Below are positions 22,401 through 33,190 of a stretch of DNA of 64,000 nt, in pieces; positions within the stretch are counted from its first letter, which is position 1, and the number at the start of each line of letters is the position of its first letter. Both the position numbers and the translations under genes were made by a program. The notes beneath the pieces were generated by a model. That model worked only from the letters and a program-made list of their open reading frames with translations. It ran no database searches and was not told where the DNA came from. This DNA is from Dermacentor variabilis (Eukaryota; Arthropoda; Arachnida; Ixodida; Ixodidae), in assembly GCF_050947875.1 (NCBI RefSeq), contig NC_134568.1:203299729-203363728 (forward strand), read 5' to 3'.

Positions 22401-23073
22401 CCCCTGATTTACCTCACTCATTCTGCAAGGTTGCATTAAACATTGATGAGCGATATTATTTTTTGTTTATACATTGATGAGAGCAGAACTCTTCAGTTTT
22501 AAATATGACAGCAGTGCCTCTCTCAACATTGGTTTTCATCATTGGGCATTACCCAAAACTCTTTCTTGTGAACAATAGGTCTGGCAAGCAAGGTTTGGCT
22601 GCATTACCATATTAGACCTGGAACTACCAAAATGGCATGTCATAGCTATTTCTGAAAAATGCATAGATGGATAAGACCACAGCTTTGACTTCTCCTACAA
22701 GGAAGTGTTCCAGATGTTTCCGAAAATGTATAGTAGCAAGTTGACTTGTTGAATAACCATGTTGAATAGCTGGTGCAAGTTGTATCCATAATAAATGTAA
22801 TTAAGAATTGTTAGGCAGTATGTATGAATTTCGTCTTGCTGTTCAACCCTGACGCACACTGCTGGTTTGGATGCAGTACATTTAGGGGTTTATAAAATGC
22901 TATTAGAGTTCTATTTAATTGTGATCTCTAAACTATGAACACCTTAAGCTAAGGAATCTATGACAAACTTTTACTTATGTAATTCAAGCTCTCTGTCCAC
23001 ATTATGGGAAACCTTATATGCAATCTCTGCTTTTCTTTCTTTTTATTTCACTCTGTGACAATGGCCGAGACAG
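22401..23073 (+). other. 3' end of the intron
   Basis: AT-rich, with no feature other than the polypyrimidine tract and acceptor before 23074. Confidence 0.6.
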
Positions 23074-24408
23074 AAGTCTGAAGAAATCCTGCTTCAGTTT
23101 GAAACGGACAGCAACCATGACCGCAAACGGCGACGTGAAGGCAAGGAACGCCAGGTAGGAGAAGAACTGTATACGTGGTTCCAGAACCAGGTTGCTCAAG
23201 GGTCTCGTCTGTCGGGCAATGATATAAAGGAAAAAGCACGCCTATTGGCTGCCCAAAAAGGCCATCATTTTGAGCCTTCTGATGGCTGGCTCAGCCGCTG
23301 GAAACAGCGGCATGGACTGTCAACACCACGAAAGGAATCCTCCGCCTCCCAGCACCACTCATCCCAGTTGAGCGGAGTAAGTGCTTCCGCCCCTCCTCAT
23401 TGGGTTTCCAGTGCAGAACTTGTGGCGCTTTTAAAACAGTACTCGGCCGACAATGTTTTTGCGGCTGCTGAAGCGGCACTCTATTACTCAGCCTATCCAG
23501 CTGATCGCTGCCAGCAGGAGTTGGTTAAAGACAAGAAGGCAACAGAGCGCATCACGCTTCTCATTTGTGCTAATTTGACTGGTACAGAGAAGAGGCCACT
23601 GCTGCTCGTTGGGGACAGTGGAGCATCTCGGTCCTTTCCAGACGACCCTTCACGGCTGCCGCTCATTTGCAAGTTTGCGCAGAAGGCACGGATGAATGCT
23701 GCCATTTTCACAGAGTGGCTTTCATTCTGGGACTGGCAGTTGGGTCTCCACCAGCGCAGTGTGCTCCTGCTTGTTGAAAACACCACAGCTCATACATCAA
23801 GTGCCCACCTGGAGAATGTGCGACTCTACTTTCATCCACAGCCAATACTCAAGGGGGTTGCACGCAATCTTAAAGCCCACTATCGTTCACGGTTGTATGG
23901 CCGGGTCTCAGCATCTCTGAGTGTGCAGCGAAACACCCGGGCTGCCGACTTGATTCGAAAGACAACAGTACTTGATGCACTGTACTTAGTGCGAGAGTCA
24001 TGGGATTCTGTCAAGGGAGACACTGTCTCTGGAGTGTTTGCTCAGGTGGGGCTTCCGTTGTGTGGAACACCACTGCCACGAGGGGGAGCTGGTGTAACAG
24101 GCATGCAGGATGTCTCAGTGCCACCAGGGCTGACCTATGACGAATTTTGCCGTTTTGTCAACCTGGATGACTTTTTAGAAGGTGTAGTTGATCGAGTAAC
24201 AGAGACCCAAGAGGACGAGTACGAGGTAACGGACGAGGAAGCACTGAAGGCGATCGATTTCCTGCGTACAATGGCTATGCGGGAAGGGCGGGATGAGTGG
24301 TACCGATCGAGCCGGGAGATGGAGGACTTCTGGCTGCAAAGAATGGCCAACAAAAAAAAGCAGCAGCAGCAGCAGCAGCCACAGCAGCAGCCACAGCAGC
24401 AGCATTGA
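23074..24408 (+). CDS. Jerky/Tigger-derived host gene, CENP-B/DDE exon with lost catalytic triad
   Basis: The exon continues phase 0 from 12926 and adds 444 residues (about 576 in total). A CENP-B/Tc5-type DNA-binding domain comes first, at about residues 145-215 (EELYTWFQNQVAQG, DGWLSRWKQRHGLS). A Ser-rich linker and a DDE_1 fold follow. All three catalytic positions are changed. The usual NADET-type motif reads AAAEAAL (about 262), the second Asp is Glu in LLLVENTTAH (about 363), and the DQGV motif reads LKGVARNLKAHY (about 391) with a short deletion before it. The C-terminus is acidic and ends in a CAG-encoded Gln tract. The long frame has no stop or shift even though catalysis is gone. 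With the intron, this suggests a recruited host protein, probably nuclear and DNA-binding. Its targets are unknown. Confidence 0.85.
   Translation, partial: KSEEILLQFETDSNHDRKRRREGKERQVGEELYTWFQNQVAQGSRLSGNDIKEKARLLAAQKGHHFEPSDGWLSRWKQRHGLSTPRKESSASQHHSSQLSGVSASAPPHWVSSAELVALLKQYSADNVFAAAEAALYYSAYPADRCQQELVKDKKATERITLLICANLTGTEKRPLLLVGDSGASRSFPDDPSRLPLICKFAQKARMNAAIFTEWLSFWDWQLGLHQRSVLLLVENTTAHTSSAHLENVRLYFHPQPILKGVARNLKAHYRSRLYGRVSASLSVQRNTRAADLIRKTTVLDALYLVRESWDSVKGDTVSGVFAQVGLPLCGTPLPRGGAGVTGMQDVSVPPGLTYDEFCRFVNLDDFLEGVVDRVTETQEDEYEVTDEEALKAIDFLRTMAMREGRDEWYRSSREMEDFWLQRMANKKKQQQQQQPQQQPQQQH
24361..24405 (+). repeat. CAG repeat encoding a C-terminal Gln tract
   Basis: CAG units are interrupted by two CCACAG blocks just before the stop of the jerky-like gene. 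It is a candidate length-polymorphic site. Confidence 0.85.
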
Positions 24409-26863
24409 GTTTTGTATTATAGAGCCACTTAAAACCGGTGTGATCAAATCATTTTTAATTTAATTTTAGAATATGGGCCCCAAAGATATTGCATCAGGTC
24501 CACTCTGCATGTGCAACATGCAGACAACATTTGAGAGGTTGTTTGGGCGAGTTAATATTTCATGTTGTTTATAGTGCAGCTTGGAATTAGTGAAGGAAAC
24601 AAGAAGAAACAGGAGACAGGGGGCATCCTCCTGTCTCCTGTTTCTTGTTGTTTGTCTTGTATCCTTCAGTTATCCTGAGCTGCATTAATTCAAGAAAACC
24701 GCATTTGTGGTTTGCGCGAGGCATGCTATTTTTCATGTATAATTGGCCACCCTAAACTTGCCCACAAGTTCTGTGCCTATAAACATGGTGGCGACCATCT
24801 AAGCAAAAGCTCTCAACTTACACTTAATCGGGCTAGTTTTCTGAGCAACTTGTAATGTTCATATGCCTATCACCTTCATGTAAATTGCAAGCATTGAACG
24901 ACCAATTACTGCTATCTTTTAGATTGCTTGACGATTTTGGAAGCTCGTAGACCCAAAATGGGAAGGCATTACCATTGCTAGTCGAGTGGATGGAAATGAC
25001 TGCACATCAGGAGCCAATTATTGCAAACTGGCTGATATTGTCATTTATTTCTGTTAGTGCTTGGGATTGATATCAGCACTGAATTGCGTATATGAACATC
25101 GTTTAGTTTGTTTTTATTTTTTTGTTATGGCATAGGTTTTGCTGTAGCATTACATGAGCAAGATGCAAAGCATGATTGCAAAACTTGCCACTTTTATATA
25201 TCCCAATTCTGCCATGCACAAAGCTTATTTGGGCCCTAAAATGTTGTGTGTCTATTATAGAATTCTTATTTGTAGCACTGCAATTATGTGCCATGGGAAC
25301 AATTCTTAAGCATGCTGTGCTTGAGAAGTGTCAATTAATTGTGGTCTTGAATGGCTGCTTTTACTTTTCTTCTTGTCGCACCTCAGAGCAGAAGTAAGCA
25401 CTACAGGTGTTCTATTGCCGACTTAAGCCCAATGCTCTGATGAGGCTCAAAAGTGCATTCCCAAAGGACAAGTCTGTATGTTTGTTAATGTTGTTCCACA
25501 GTGTGCAGCACTTATAATGATATTTACAAAACTGTAAATTCCATCATTATAACTGATTGTGTTAATATCTGGAATGGCCTCAGGAATACCTCTCGAGAAC
25601 ATTTTACTCTTACGTAAGGGTGCCACTTTGCGATTTTGAGTCAGAAAGATCTCGTTAAAGACAACTCAGCACTACAGCTAAGCTCTTGGGATCATATGTT
25701 CTGGTGATGTAAGAGCAATTTAACCTGTGAAAAATGACTTTATATAAACATGTAAACTAGTTTGTAAGGAACCGGTGTTTTAAGTATTGATCAACTTAAA
25801 CATGTTTGAAATGTATGCTTATTTCTACGGATGCTTGCATCCAATTATCACATTCCGCATAGCAGTTACTGCACGTAGGCTGAAGGCAGTTCTTGAAGTA
25901 CACGAAAGTGCAACAAAATTTTGGGGCACAGAGCAGTGTGTCTTCAATGCATCCAGCCTATATTGGCATTGTTTCGTAGCAGAATTTCACTGTTTAATCT
26001 TATTGGATGCATGGTTTTCCTGGAAAGCAGCATTTCCAAAGTGAGGATTTCATTATATGTACCTGATTAGTATCCGATATAATCATCAAATGCAGTTTAT
26101 TACAGCAGTTGCTAGATGTTTCCAGATCACATCAAACAGGTGGTCTAGGTCACTGTAAAATGATGTGATTGCAGCCAACAAGGTGCAATGTCATCTTTAC
26201 ATTTACTCAAGAAGGTGAAGGCAGAGCGATAAGCGAAGCGGTGGCTGCAGTATCCAGCCCGGCTGAGAACGAGAGTACTTTCTGTTTGTTCATGGCTTGA
26301 GCATGCATAGGGCTGGTAATCATGGAAGATGAGGACTTGTGGTGATGAAGAGGAAGCTACAGTCAGTCTTTAGTTTTGACAAAATTTACATACGTTGCAT
26401 ATTTTACCTGTAATCATCATTTTAAGCTTATTCAGTTGTCTGTCAAAAAATGAAAGCATTCACGGGAAAGTTATAAATCTAATTGTTGTTTTGAATTGTT
26501 GCTTCTTTATGGGAAATCTGAACATGGTCACCTTTTGTTTCACACATCCTTATCATGAGCAGCTTCAGTCATATTTATTCCACAAAAGGAGTAGAAAAGC
26601 TTTTCAAATGGTGCCGAGAATCAACTTGTTTGCTCCCGGATCTATGAAGTTCTCGTCATTCTTTCTCTGCTACAATTCTCAGTTCTTTAGGCTGTATATT
26701 ACTGCTGCGTCACTGATGATTTTGAGTCACACAGGGTGTTTAATGCCATGGCTGATGGCTGGGACGAAACAAACATTTCATGTCTTAAGTGTCGTTCTTT
26801 TGTATACACGCGTTGCAAAGACACGTTTGCAATATTTATAGCAGGAGAGTTGTACTGACTGCG
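24409..26863 (+). other. Probable long 3' UTR / intergenic sequence
   Basis: AT-rich, with no gene. No AATAAA lies near the stop; the first good ones are at 27613-27618 and 27691-27696. If transcription runs that far, the 3' UTR would be about 3.2 kb and include the SINE at 26878. The extent is inference. Confidence 0.4.
24600..24650 (+). other. Strong hairpin in the putative 3' UTR
   Basis: CAAGAAGAAACAGGAGACAG and, a few bases later, CTGTCTCCTGTTTCTTGTTG are reverse complements except for one base. They give a stem of about 20 bp with a short loop (GGGGCATCCTC region). It could be a structured RNA element or a small-RNA precursor. No further evidence is available. Confidence 0.7.
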
Positions 26864-26877
26864 CTAAGCACAGCACT

Positions 26878-27109
26878 CACCACGGTAGCTTAGTGGCTGT
26901 GGTGTTAGGCTGCTGAGCTCGAGGTCGCAGGTTTGATCCGTGCCATGGTGATGGGGCAAAGTGCAAGAACGCTCGTTTACTTAGATTCAGGTGCACATTA
27001 AAGATCCCATTTGGTCAGAATAATGCAAGAGTCCCTTACTATGGCACGCCTCGTAATTAGATCTTTGTTTGGCATGTGAAACCCCAGGATTCTCTCTTTT
27101 TTTTTTCTG
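26878..27109 (+). repeat. Ruka-like tRNA-derived SINE with target duplication
   Basis: The A-box-like GTAGCTTAGTGG and B-box-like GGTTTGATCCG are followed by the family body (AACGCTCGTTTACTTAGATT, TCAGGTGCACATTA) and a T-rich 3' end. Flanks CTAAGCACAGCACT (26864-26877) and CTGAGTACAGCACT (27110-27123) form a 14-bp duplication with two mismatches. It is therefore a LINE-mobilised insertion and not a tRNA gene. Tick Ruka SINEs are frequent in transcripts, which fits its place in a putative 3' UTR. Confidence 0.8.
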
Positions 27110-27123
27110 CTGAGTACAGCACT

Positions 27124-29342
27124 TTCAGTGGTTCGCTTGTACAAGTGCTGGTCTACCCAATGGCACGTGATGAAGGCACCTAATATCATATGTGGGATCA
27201 GTGTAAATTGTATTGTTCATGCATTCCTGTTAACATTTCCCTAAGCATCTGATGTACATATTTGTTCTGGGGTTGTCTGTATTATTTGCAGCATAAAAAC
27301 CCTTGCCGCAACCAGTAAGCTGAATTGGCCTCACTTATTGCTTTGTAACCTGTTGGGTGCACAACTAGTGGAAGATTACTTTATGCTTATTGATGGAGCA
27401 TATCTTCAGTTTTCATTTGTGCATTGCAGGAAAAAATTTAAAGTGGCTTTTCTTAGAAAGTGATTTTCTAAATTTTACATTTTCACTAAACCGCTTCATT
27501 TGAGGGAAATTTTAAAATAGAAAGTCATTTGCCAGAGCCACAAAATTCAGCCAGGAAATAATATAGATGTATAATATAGACAAGTTCTGTTGCTCTTTAA
27601 AATCTTTCCACTAATAAAGTCCTAAAATAATGTTATGTGCCATGTGGTGTCATTGCAATTTCTTCAAAAATGACACCCACAAAATAGTGTAATAAAGTTT
27701 GTTGCAGGTTCCGCTTTACTTTCTTTCAAGTCAGAAAAAGCATTGCACTCGGGGAATATATTGCTCTCTTAGAATGCATGCCTGTAGTTGAGAAATTACA
27801 AACTTTTCCGAAAAAACGCAATGTTTTTGTAAACAAGAAAAATTTGCTTCCTTCAAACTTTGTTCGAAATTGTGTTTTTTAGGTTATAAATATGCAGCAT
27901 GTGTATATTTTGTCAAAATTGAATATAGTGACCTGGGTCATCTGTTCCATCTTATATGGAAACATCCAGCTGTTGTAGGCACGTACCAGCTGCATTGGTG
28001 GTGTTGTGGGTTGATGCCATAGACTGTTGTCTTAGTTGTTCCTCAGTAATGATCATCATCACATGGTTATTCCAACACGAAAATAAAATGATTGAAAGAA
28101 CATTAGGCACCTGTGATTATTGAAATGGTGATCTTTCATTTTGAAAAGTGATGTTTCAAACAAGTGTGCCATTAGGACGCTGACAAAGTACATTTCCTAA
28201 TAGGAGCAGGAACTCGTCAGCCAGCTTGTGTGGTGCGGTGCATTATTTTGTCTGGATCAAGTATTTAGATGAAATAAGTTAAAGTGGCTGGCCGGAGGCT
28301 TCCTGCTATAAAGTCTGGCTTGAAACAAACTGTATAGTGCAAGTTGTTTGCACAGTGCTGTGGGTGTTTACTGCAGCTGATACTACGTGAAACGCTGTGA
28401 GCCTTACTGTACATTATAGTGTGCTAGCTCTTGCTTCTGTTGCTTCGTATTTTTGGCAAAATGCTTTTTTTTACATAGCTGATGTAAATTTTCGTATTCT
28501 TAAAAAGTGGCTCATGATTACAAACAACATACAAGTTGTATGTGGTATTATCATAAGTGCAGGGCACTGTAGTACTTTACTTTTCTTTCATTGAAATGCT
28601 TCACACATTCTCCAATCCTGCTGCTGTGGAATATTTGTTCTTGTCAGGAATTTTGCAAGAGAGCTGGGTTACAATTAAATTGGTAGTTAAATAGTAATAA
28701 CTTTACTCACAGCTTTGTTATGACAGCTGGTGTCCCTTGTGGCAGCTTTGTGAACTAAAGGTGTTTGTACTAACTGCTGCATTTCAAGTGGCGGATATTT
28801 CAGAATTCTAGCATGGCCATGTTTCCTGATGGGCTATTGATTCTAAAGCTTGGATTATATGCAACATGGCAAAAATCTGTAAAATGAATCGAGTTGAATA
28901 GAATAGTCTTTAATGAAAAATTGTGGAGGCTTGCACAATAGAATTGTGGCTTGAAAATTTTTTTGTCGTTTTTAGTATGCTTGACTCTGGGAAAGTACTA
29001 TAACTTTATTAGCTGTGTGAATTAAGGCATTTGTCAAATATGCACACAATAGTGAATTTGAAACTTGTTGAAATGGCATTATACAATGTATATGTAAAGT
29101 GATAAGACATCTCAATTTAGGCCCTGCTTTTTCGAGCATGGTCCGGCTGTCGCAGTCTGTGTTTTTGTCCGGACTATTTGTGTTCTATAGGTGCCAAGCT
29201 GCAGTTGCAGCTTGGTGCCACTCTGCAAGGAAGTTATAAAGCTGTAAAATTCTCCGAAATATGGGCAGTGGCACCAGATCTGCACTGAAATAGTTATTTT
29301 GCTGAGCCACGGTGGGTATGTGCGATAGCTTCTATGGTGATT
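27124..29342. other. AT-rich non-coding stretch with candidate poly(A) signals
   Basis: AATAAA at 27613-27618 and 27691-27696 are candidate poly(A) signals for the jerky-like gene. No open frame shows a domain. T-rich and A-rich tracts dominate. Confidence 0.45.
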
Positions 29343-30297
29343 TTTCTTTTAGTGCAAATAGCACAAGGACGTAGATGAATGGCTACACACACAGACGTTA
29401 GCTTCTGACAACAATTTTATTTTTGGGACGGACGTCACTTTTATACCCTCACTTTTTCACAGCATGTGTCTACTGACAAGCTAGCAGATGCACATTATAG
29501 TATAACACACTTGGGGACTAAGCAAAAGCTATTATGCTTAATACATGCGCAGGAATTCAAACTCCTTCTTTGAGAGTGACAGGGACGATTTGCTAACATG
29601 GGCATTGTCAAACTCTTCAGTGGGCGCACTTCCAATGAAAAGACGAGTTAATTCACATTTGCTTCTCCCGATAATAACTGTATCTTTAAAGCGAGGAACA
29701 CATCCGCTCTTGTGACAAAGGGTTGCGAGAAAACCACCCGGGAAGGCTTGCTAGCCTTGTTGGAGTGCTCCTTTAAGCCTGTCATTTGTCCTATATAAAT
29801 CTTCCCACAGAGCAAGGGAATTATGTAGACAACACAGGTCCTACAGTTGATGTACTTGTTTCTCTGTTTTTTTTTGTACACTTCGTTTGTTGTACCATAT
29901 GGTCTTGTTTTTGAACATAAGCTGATAAGCTTGTTTGGAGCTAAGACTACTATGTCAACCTTTCCCCATAATCCTATATTCAGGTTATGGGACAGGTGGT
30001 GGATGTGTGGATATGGCGAAATTTTTCTTTTTAACCAACTCTGTGCTAGCTGAAGTTGAGAAACCAGCCTCTCCTGACTGTGTTCTCTCATTAACTTTAA
30101 CCAATGTCAGCTCCAGCACCTCCTGACTGCGTTGCACTCTAGTTAACTTTAACTGACATCAACTAGCACAGGTAGAAAAAGTGAGGAATAAAAGTGACGT
30201 CTATCCCGTAAATAATATTGTTGTAGGAAGTTGGCACCTGTGTATGTCGCCATTCTTGTTCGACGTCCTTGTGCTATTTGTGCTACAAGAAAATTAT
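29343..30297 (-). mobile_element. Penelope-like element fragment between inverted repeats
   Basis: A GIY-YIG-type coding piece on the minus strand is enclosed by two inverted copies of about 120 bp (29343-29460 and 30173-30297). Both copies contain AAAAGTGACGTC and, further out, ACGTCCTTGTGCTATTTG. Complex terminal repeats, direct or inverted, are characteristic of Penelope retroelements. The reverse transcriptase part is absent, so the copy is 5'-truncated. A diverged tandem duplication (CCTCCTGACTG..., about 50 bp) lies at 30068-30170. Confidence 0.68.
29534..30091 (-). pseudogene. GIY-YIG endonuclease domain of a Penelope-like protein
   Basis: The core CVVYIIPLLCGKIYIGQMTG matches the Penelope GIY-YIG signature (VVY, about ten residues, then YIG), preceded by a Cys-containing KYINCRT segment. 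A following LKEHSNKASK corresponds to the LREH motif. After a frameshift, the expected C-terminal tail (EEFDNAHVSKSSLSLSKKEF) continues in another frame down to about 29534. In Penelope elements this nuclease nicks the target DNA. Here it is broken and lacks the RT domain. Confidence 0.68.
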
Positions 30298-31558
30298 GCA
30301 AAATGTTGCACCAACAAGCCCAAATATCTACACTGATGAATTCTATGGTGAGGTTGTTGGAATGACAAAAACACTTGCACATGTCCAGTTTCTATGCTAC
30401 TTACATGTGACAGCAGTACATGGCTCTTGGCAAGCCCCATTGCATTATTCTCCCTCTGTTTCCTATTGGTTGTAACTTGGCCGCTCATCCACCGCTCAAC
30501 ACCCTCTGCTATAGGAGCTCTGGGTGAGGCAAGTTATTGACATCATGGATTTTGAGCAAAGATGCTGGCAGCATCGTAGTCGTGTCTCCGTTGTCATTGC
30601 AGGCAGGTTACCCATAGTAAATACCTCATTGCAGGGACATCATGAGGGCATGTAGGAATGCTTGGAATTGCATACTATAATGGTGTCATGGAAGAGACAT
30701 TGTTCAGGTTGCAAGCTTAAGTACAATGTGTGATGCACAAACCAAGATTAAGCGTGAGAGTTGCTAAGTACGTCAAAGAACGAGTGTTTGGCAGTGGTAA
30801 GGAAAACCTGGCGATCACAGAAGAGAACAGGCCACTGGTGCTGAGAGGAGAATATGCATGTCGGTAAGGAGATGAGTAGTAACATGTTCCCACTACAGAT
30901 ATACTGGTTAACAGCTCTGTTCTCTGTGGAATTGCATGAACGAGTGCTGCCTGAGTGTCCTCATTGCAACAAATATATGCCTTCAAGCATATAATTCCTT
31001 TAATAATGTGCATAGCTTTCTAGAAGCATTCGGCTATTCGATTACATTGACACTCACCGTCAGTGATTTCTGCAGTCTTTTTTCTCTTTCTGCAGTGGAG
31101 TAATAGTCGTTTTGCGGTGCAGTGTATAATCATTCCGTGAAGAAAGCATACAACAGAAAGCACAGGGGTATGCGCATTGCTTTCTTGAAGGCATCGCACA
31201 TCAGTGCCTGCAGCTCATACTGAATGCAATATTACATCCATTAGCACATTGTTTGAGGTACTTTAAGGAGGATGCAGTTTCTTTGTTGTTTTTTGTTTGT
31301 TTATTTCTTTTTTCCTTTTTTTGTATTGCAAAGTTTCATTCTAACTAAAGTTGGTAACTTTCACTACTATGGAGCAAGATAATCTCCTGAAGATTATGCC
31401 GCATTTTCTGCTGTATTGATATGGTGCAGATTAAGCAGTGGCAAACTTATAGTGGCAGTAGAACCCATTTTTAATCAATAAAGACATTGAGACAATTTTA
31501 AGTTGGGCTGATAGATAGATCACTTCTGGGAGACAACTGAGCCTTTTCTTTTTTCAAG
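30298..31558. other. Non-coding stretch
   Basis: No gene or named repeat is recognised. There is a T-rich low-complexity block at 31283-31325 and a pyrimidine-rich run directly before 31559. Confidence 0.5.
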
Positions 31559-31639
31559 GTCGGACACAAGATGAGGAAGGAAATAGTGCCCAAGTGTAAG
31601 ATGTATGGCAATGCCACTGACCCTGGCTTCAGCAACTAA
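31559..31639 (+). CDS. Candidate 3'-terminal exon (weak)
   Basis: A strong pyrimidine tract and acceptor (CCTTTTCTTTTTTCAAG) are followed by 26 open codons (VGHKMRKEIVPKCKMYGNAT and onward) and a TAA. AATAAA lies at 31808-31813, about 170 bases downstream. This arrangement is what a short terminal exon looks like, but no protein family is recognised and chance is a real alternative. The upstream partner exon is unknown. Confidence 0.25.
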   Translation, partial: VGHKMRKEIVPKCKMYGNATDPGFSN

Positions 31640-32824
31640 CTGCAACGCATGCTTGTATGTAAAGAGCCAGAGACAACGTGAAGCATTCAGTGGTCGTCAT
31701 ACTTATTTTGTCTCTGTTTCTAATATTGAGCGTTGTAGAGCACCTACTGATGTGCCAAAGAGCTGCGTGGAGTGGGATATCGCAACAGCAATTTCATTGT
31801 TGTTTTGAATAAAGAACATCGGAAAAAAGATGTGTATTATAATTAATTTGTAATGTTGCATCCTATTGGTCTTATTTTCCATTGCGCTAATGCCAAGATA
31901 CTTCCTAGACAGTGATCTACCGGTCTAGTCTCGGGGAAGCATTCAACTTCAGTGACTCTGATACACAATTTCTTTGGTTGTGCTATAAACATATTTTCCG
32001 GGAACACGCTAGGCCTGTCATAGCAAAATGTGCTAAAATTTTGGTGTTGCCTCATTCCCCTGAAAATCTTTTTCGTTTTTCACTATTGTGAAAAAGCACA
32101 CTTGCATGCAAAAGTAAACAAATTATGACTGACGCTCTGAGTTGATCGCTGAGTATGAGGCTGTAGATCTGATGCCGCATTGGCCACGTTTAAGTGGGAG
32201 CAGAATTCAAAGACATTCATGTACTGTGATTTCAGTGCACATTAAAAGAAGTGGTCGAAATTAATTCGAAGCCCTCCCATTGACCCACCTGTAGCCTTGG
32301 GTACTATAAAACCAAGTAGTTGCCAAACATTTTTAGCAGAGTGTGTCTTACATTCTGCTCACATTTCATGCACTCAGGTGACCTCAGCGGACCTTCTTTA
32401 ACAAGCGTGTCTCCTACAGATGCCAGCGACACACAGTCAGCTTGGCTGTAAAATGACAAAGAAACTAAGTAGATGCACCCTCATGCTCCCCTTGATAAAC
32501 TTAGTAGCAGAGTGTAAGCCGTTTTTGATGTTCCACTGCCGGTATGAACGTTGTATGCACACGCACTAGTGCTCTCGCAGAGCGGCTTGGTGCAAATTGT
32601 TAGAACACACAGGCCTGAACAGAGCGAACCGTAAATGCATGTCTAAACATGTCTATAAACTCTATTGATGTTTAACCTAGTAGGAAATTTAGGAGATCCA
32701 TCTTCTCCGTGAGATCTTGAAGCCGATCAAGGCTCCTAATTCCCATTGCATTGTAATCACAGTAGATCACAGTACCCAGTCTTTTTGATATCTTGTAGGT
32801 CTTTTAGGAAAGCCTTGTTCTGGA
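31640..32824. other. Non-coding stretch
   Basis: It contains the AATAAA at 31808-31813. Otherwise nothing is recognised. Confidence 0.5.
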
Positions 32825-33190
32825 CCACATTTTCATATGAATGTGTGCTCTAACAACGCTTAAAGGCTGCCTGTGCTGAGCATGGGCCAATATATAGGGT
32901 GTCCCAGCTAACATTAGCCAAGCTATCCAACAACAACAACAAGAAAAAAGAAATTGAAAAAACGCGGTGCAAGATGCAATTATAAGATCTATAGTGTTTG
33001 GTCATAAGAATTCTGATGACTGAATGCTGTAGACCTGAAAATGGTATCTTGCACCATGTTTTTAAATACTCTTTTTTTTTTCGGTTAATAGCTTGGCTAA
33101 TGCTAGCGAGGTACACCTTATATATAGGCCTAAGCATAGTACAGGCAGCCTTTAAACATTGTTAGAGCACACATTCATATGCAAATGTGG
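32825..33190. repeat. 366-bp near-complete palindrome (fold-back element)
   Basis: The sequence reads inward from both ends as imperfect reverse complements. Outer arms: CATATGAATGTGTGCTCTAA versus TTAGAGCACACATTCATATG. Next: AAGGCTGCCTGT versus ACAGGCAGCCTTT. Then: ATTAGCCAAGCTAT versus ATAGCTTGGCTAAT. Inner: GGTGCAAGATGC versus GTATCTTGCACC. The centre is the GAATTC at 33008-33013. A transcript would fold into one hairpin of about 180 bp. The part from 32893 to 33118 has MITE-like ends (GGTGTCCCAGCTAACATTAG). Confidence 0.82.

Larger units (their letters stand above)
12927..23073 (+). other. 10.1-kb intron of the jerky-like gene, packed with transposons
   Basis: The donor is CAG|GTATGG and the acceptor is GAGACAG|AAG, preceded by a pyrimidine-rich run (CTTTTCTTTCTTTTTATTTC). 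Both sides are phase 0, and joining them makes a continuous helix-turn-helix to CENP-B linker (KISQ then KSEEILLQFE). Insertions occupy much of its length: Tigger-like elements at 13108, 16079, 16818 and 21001, other elements at 16597 and 18325, and a SINE near 22160. Confidence 0.75.

Noticed and set aside
26878..27109. tRNA gene (A and B boxes present)
   Set aside because: No acceptor or anticodon stems close. Long unrelated body and target duplication show a SINE.
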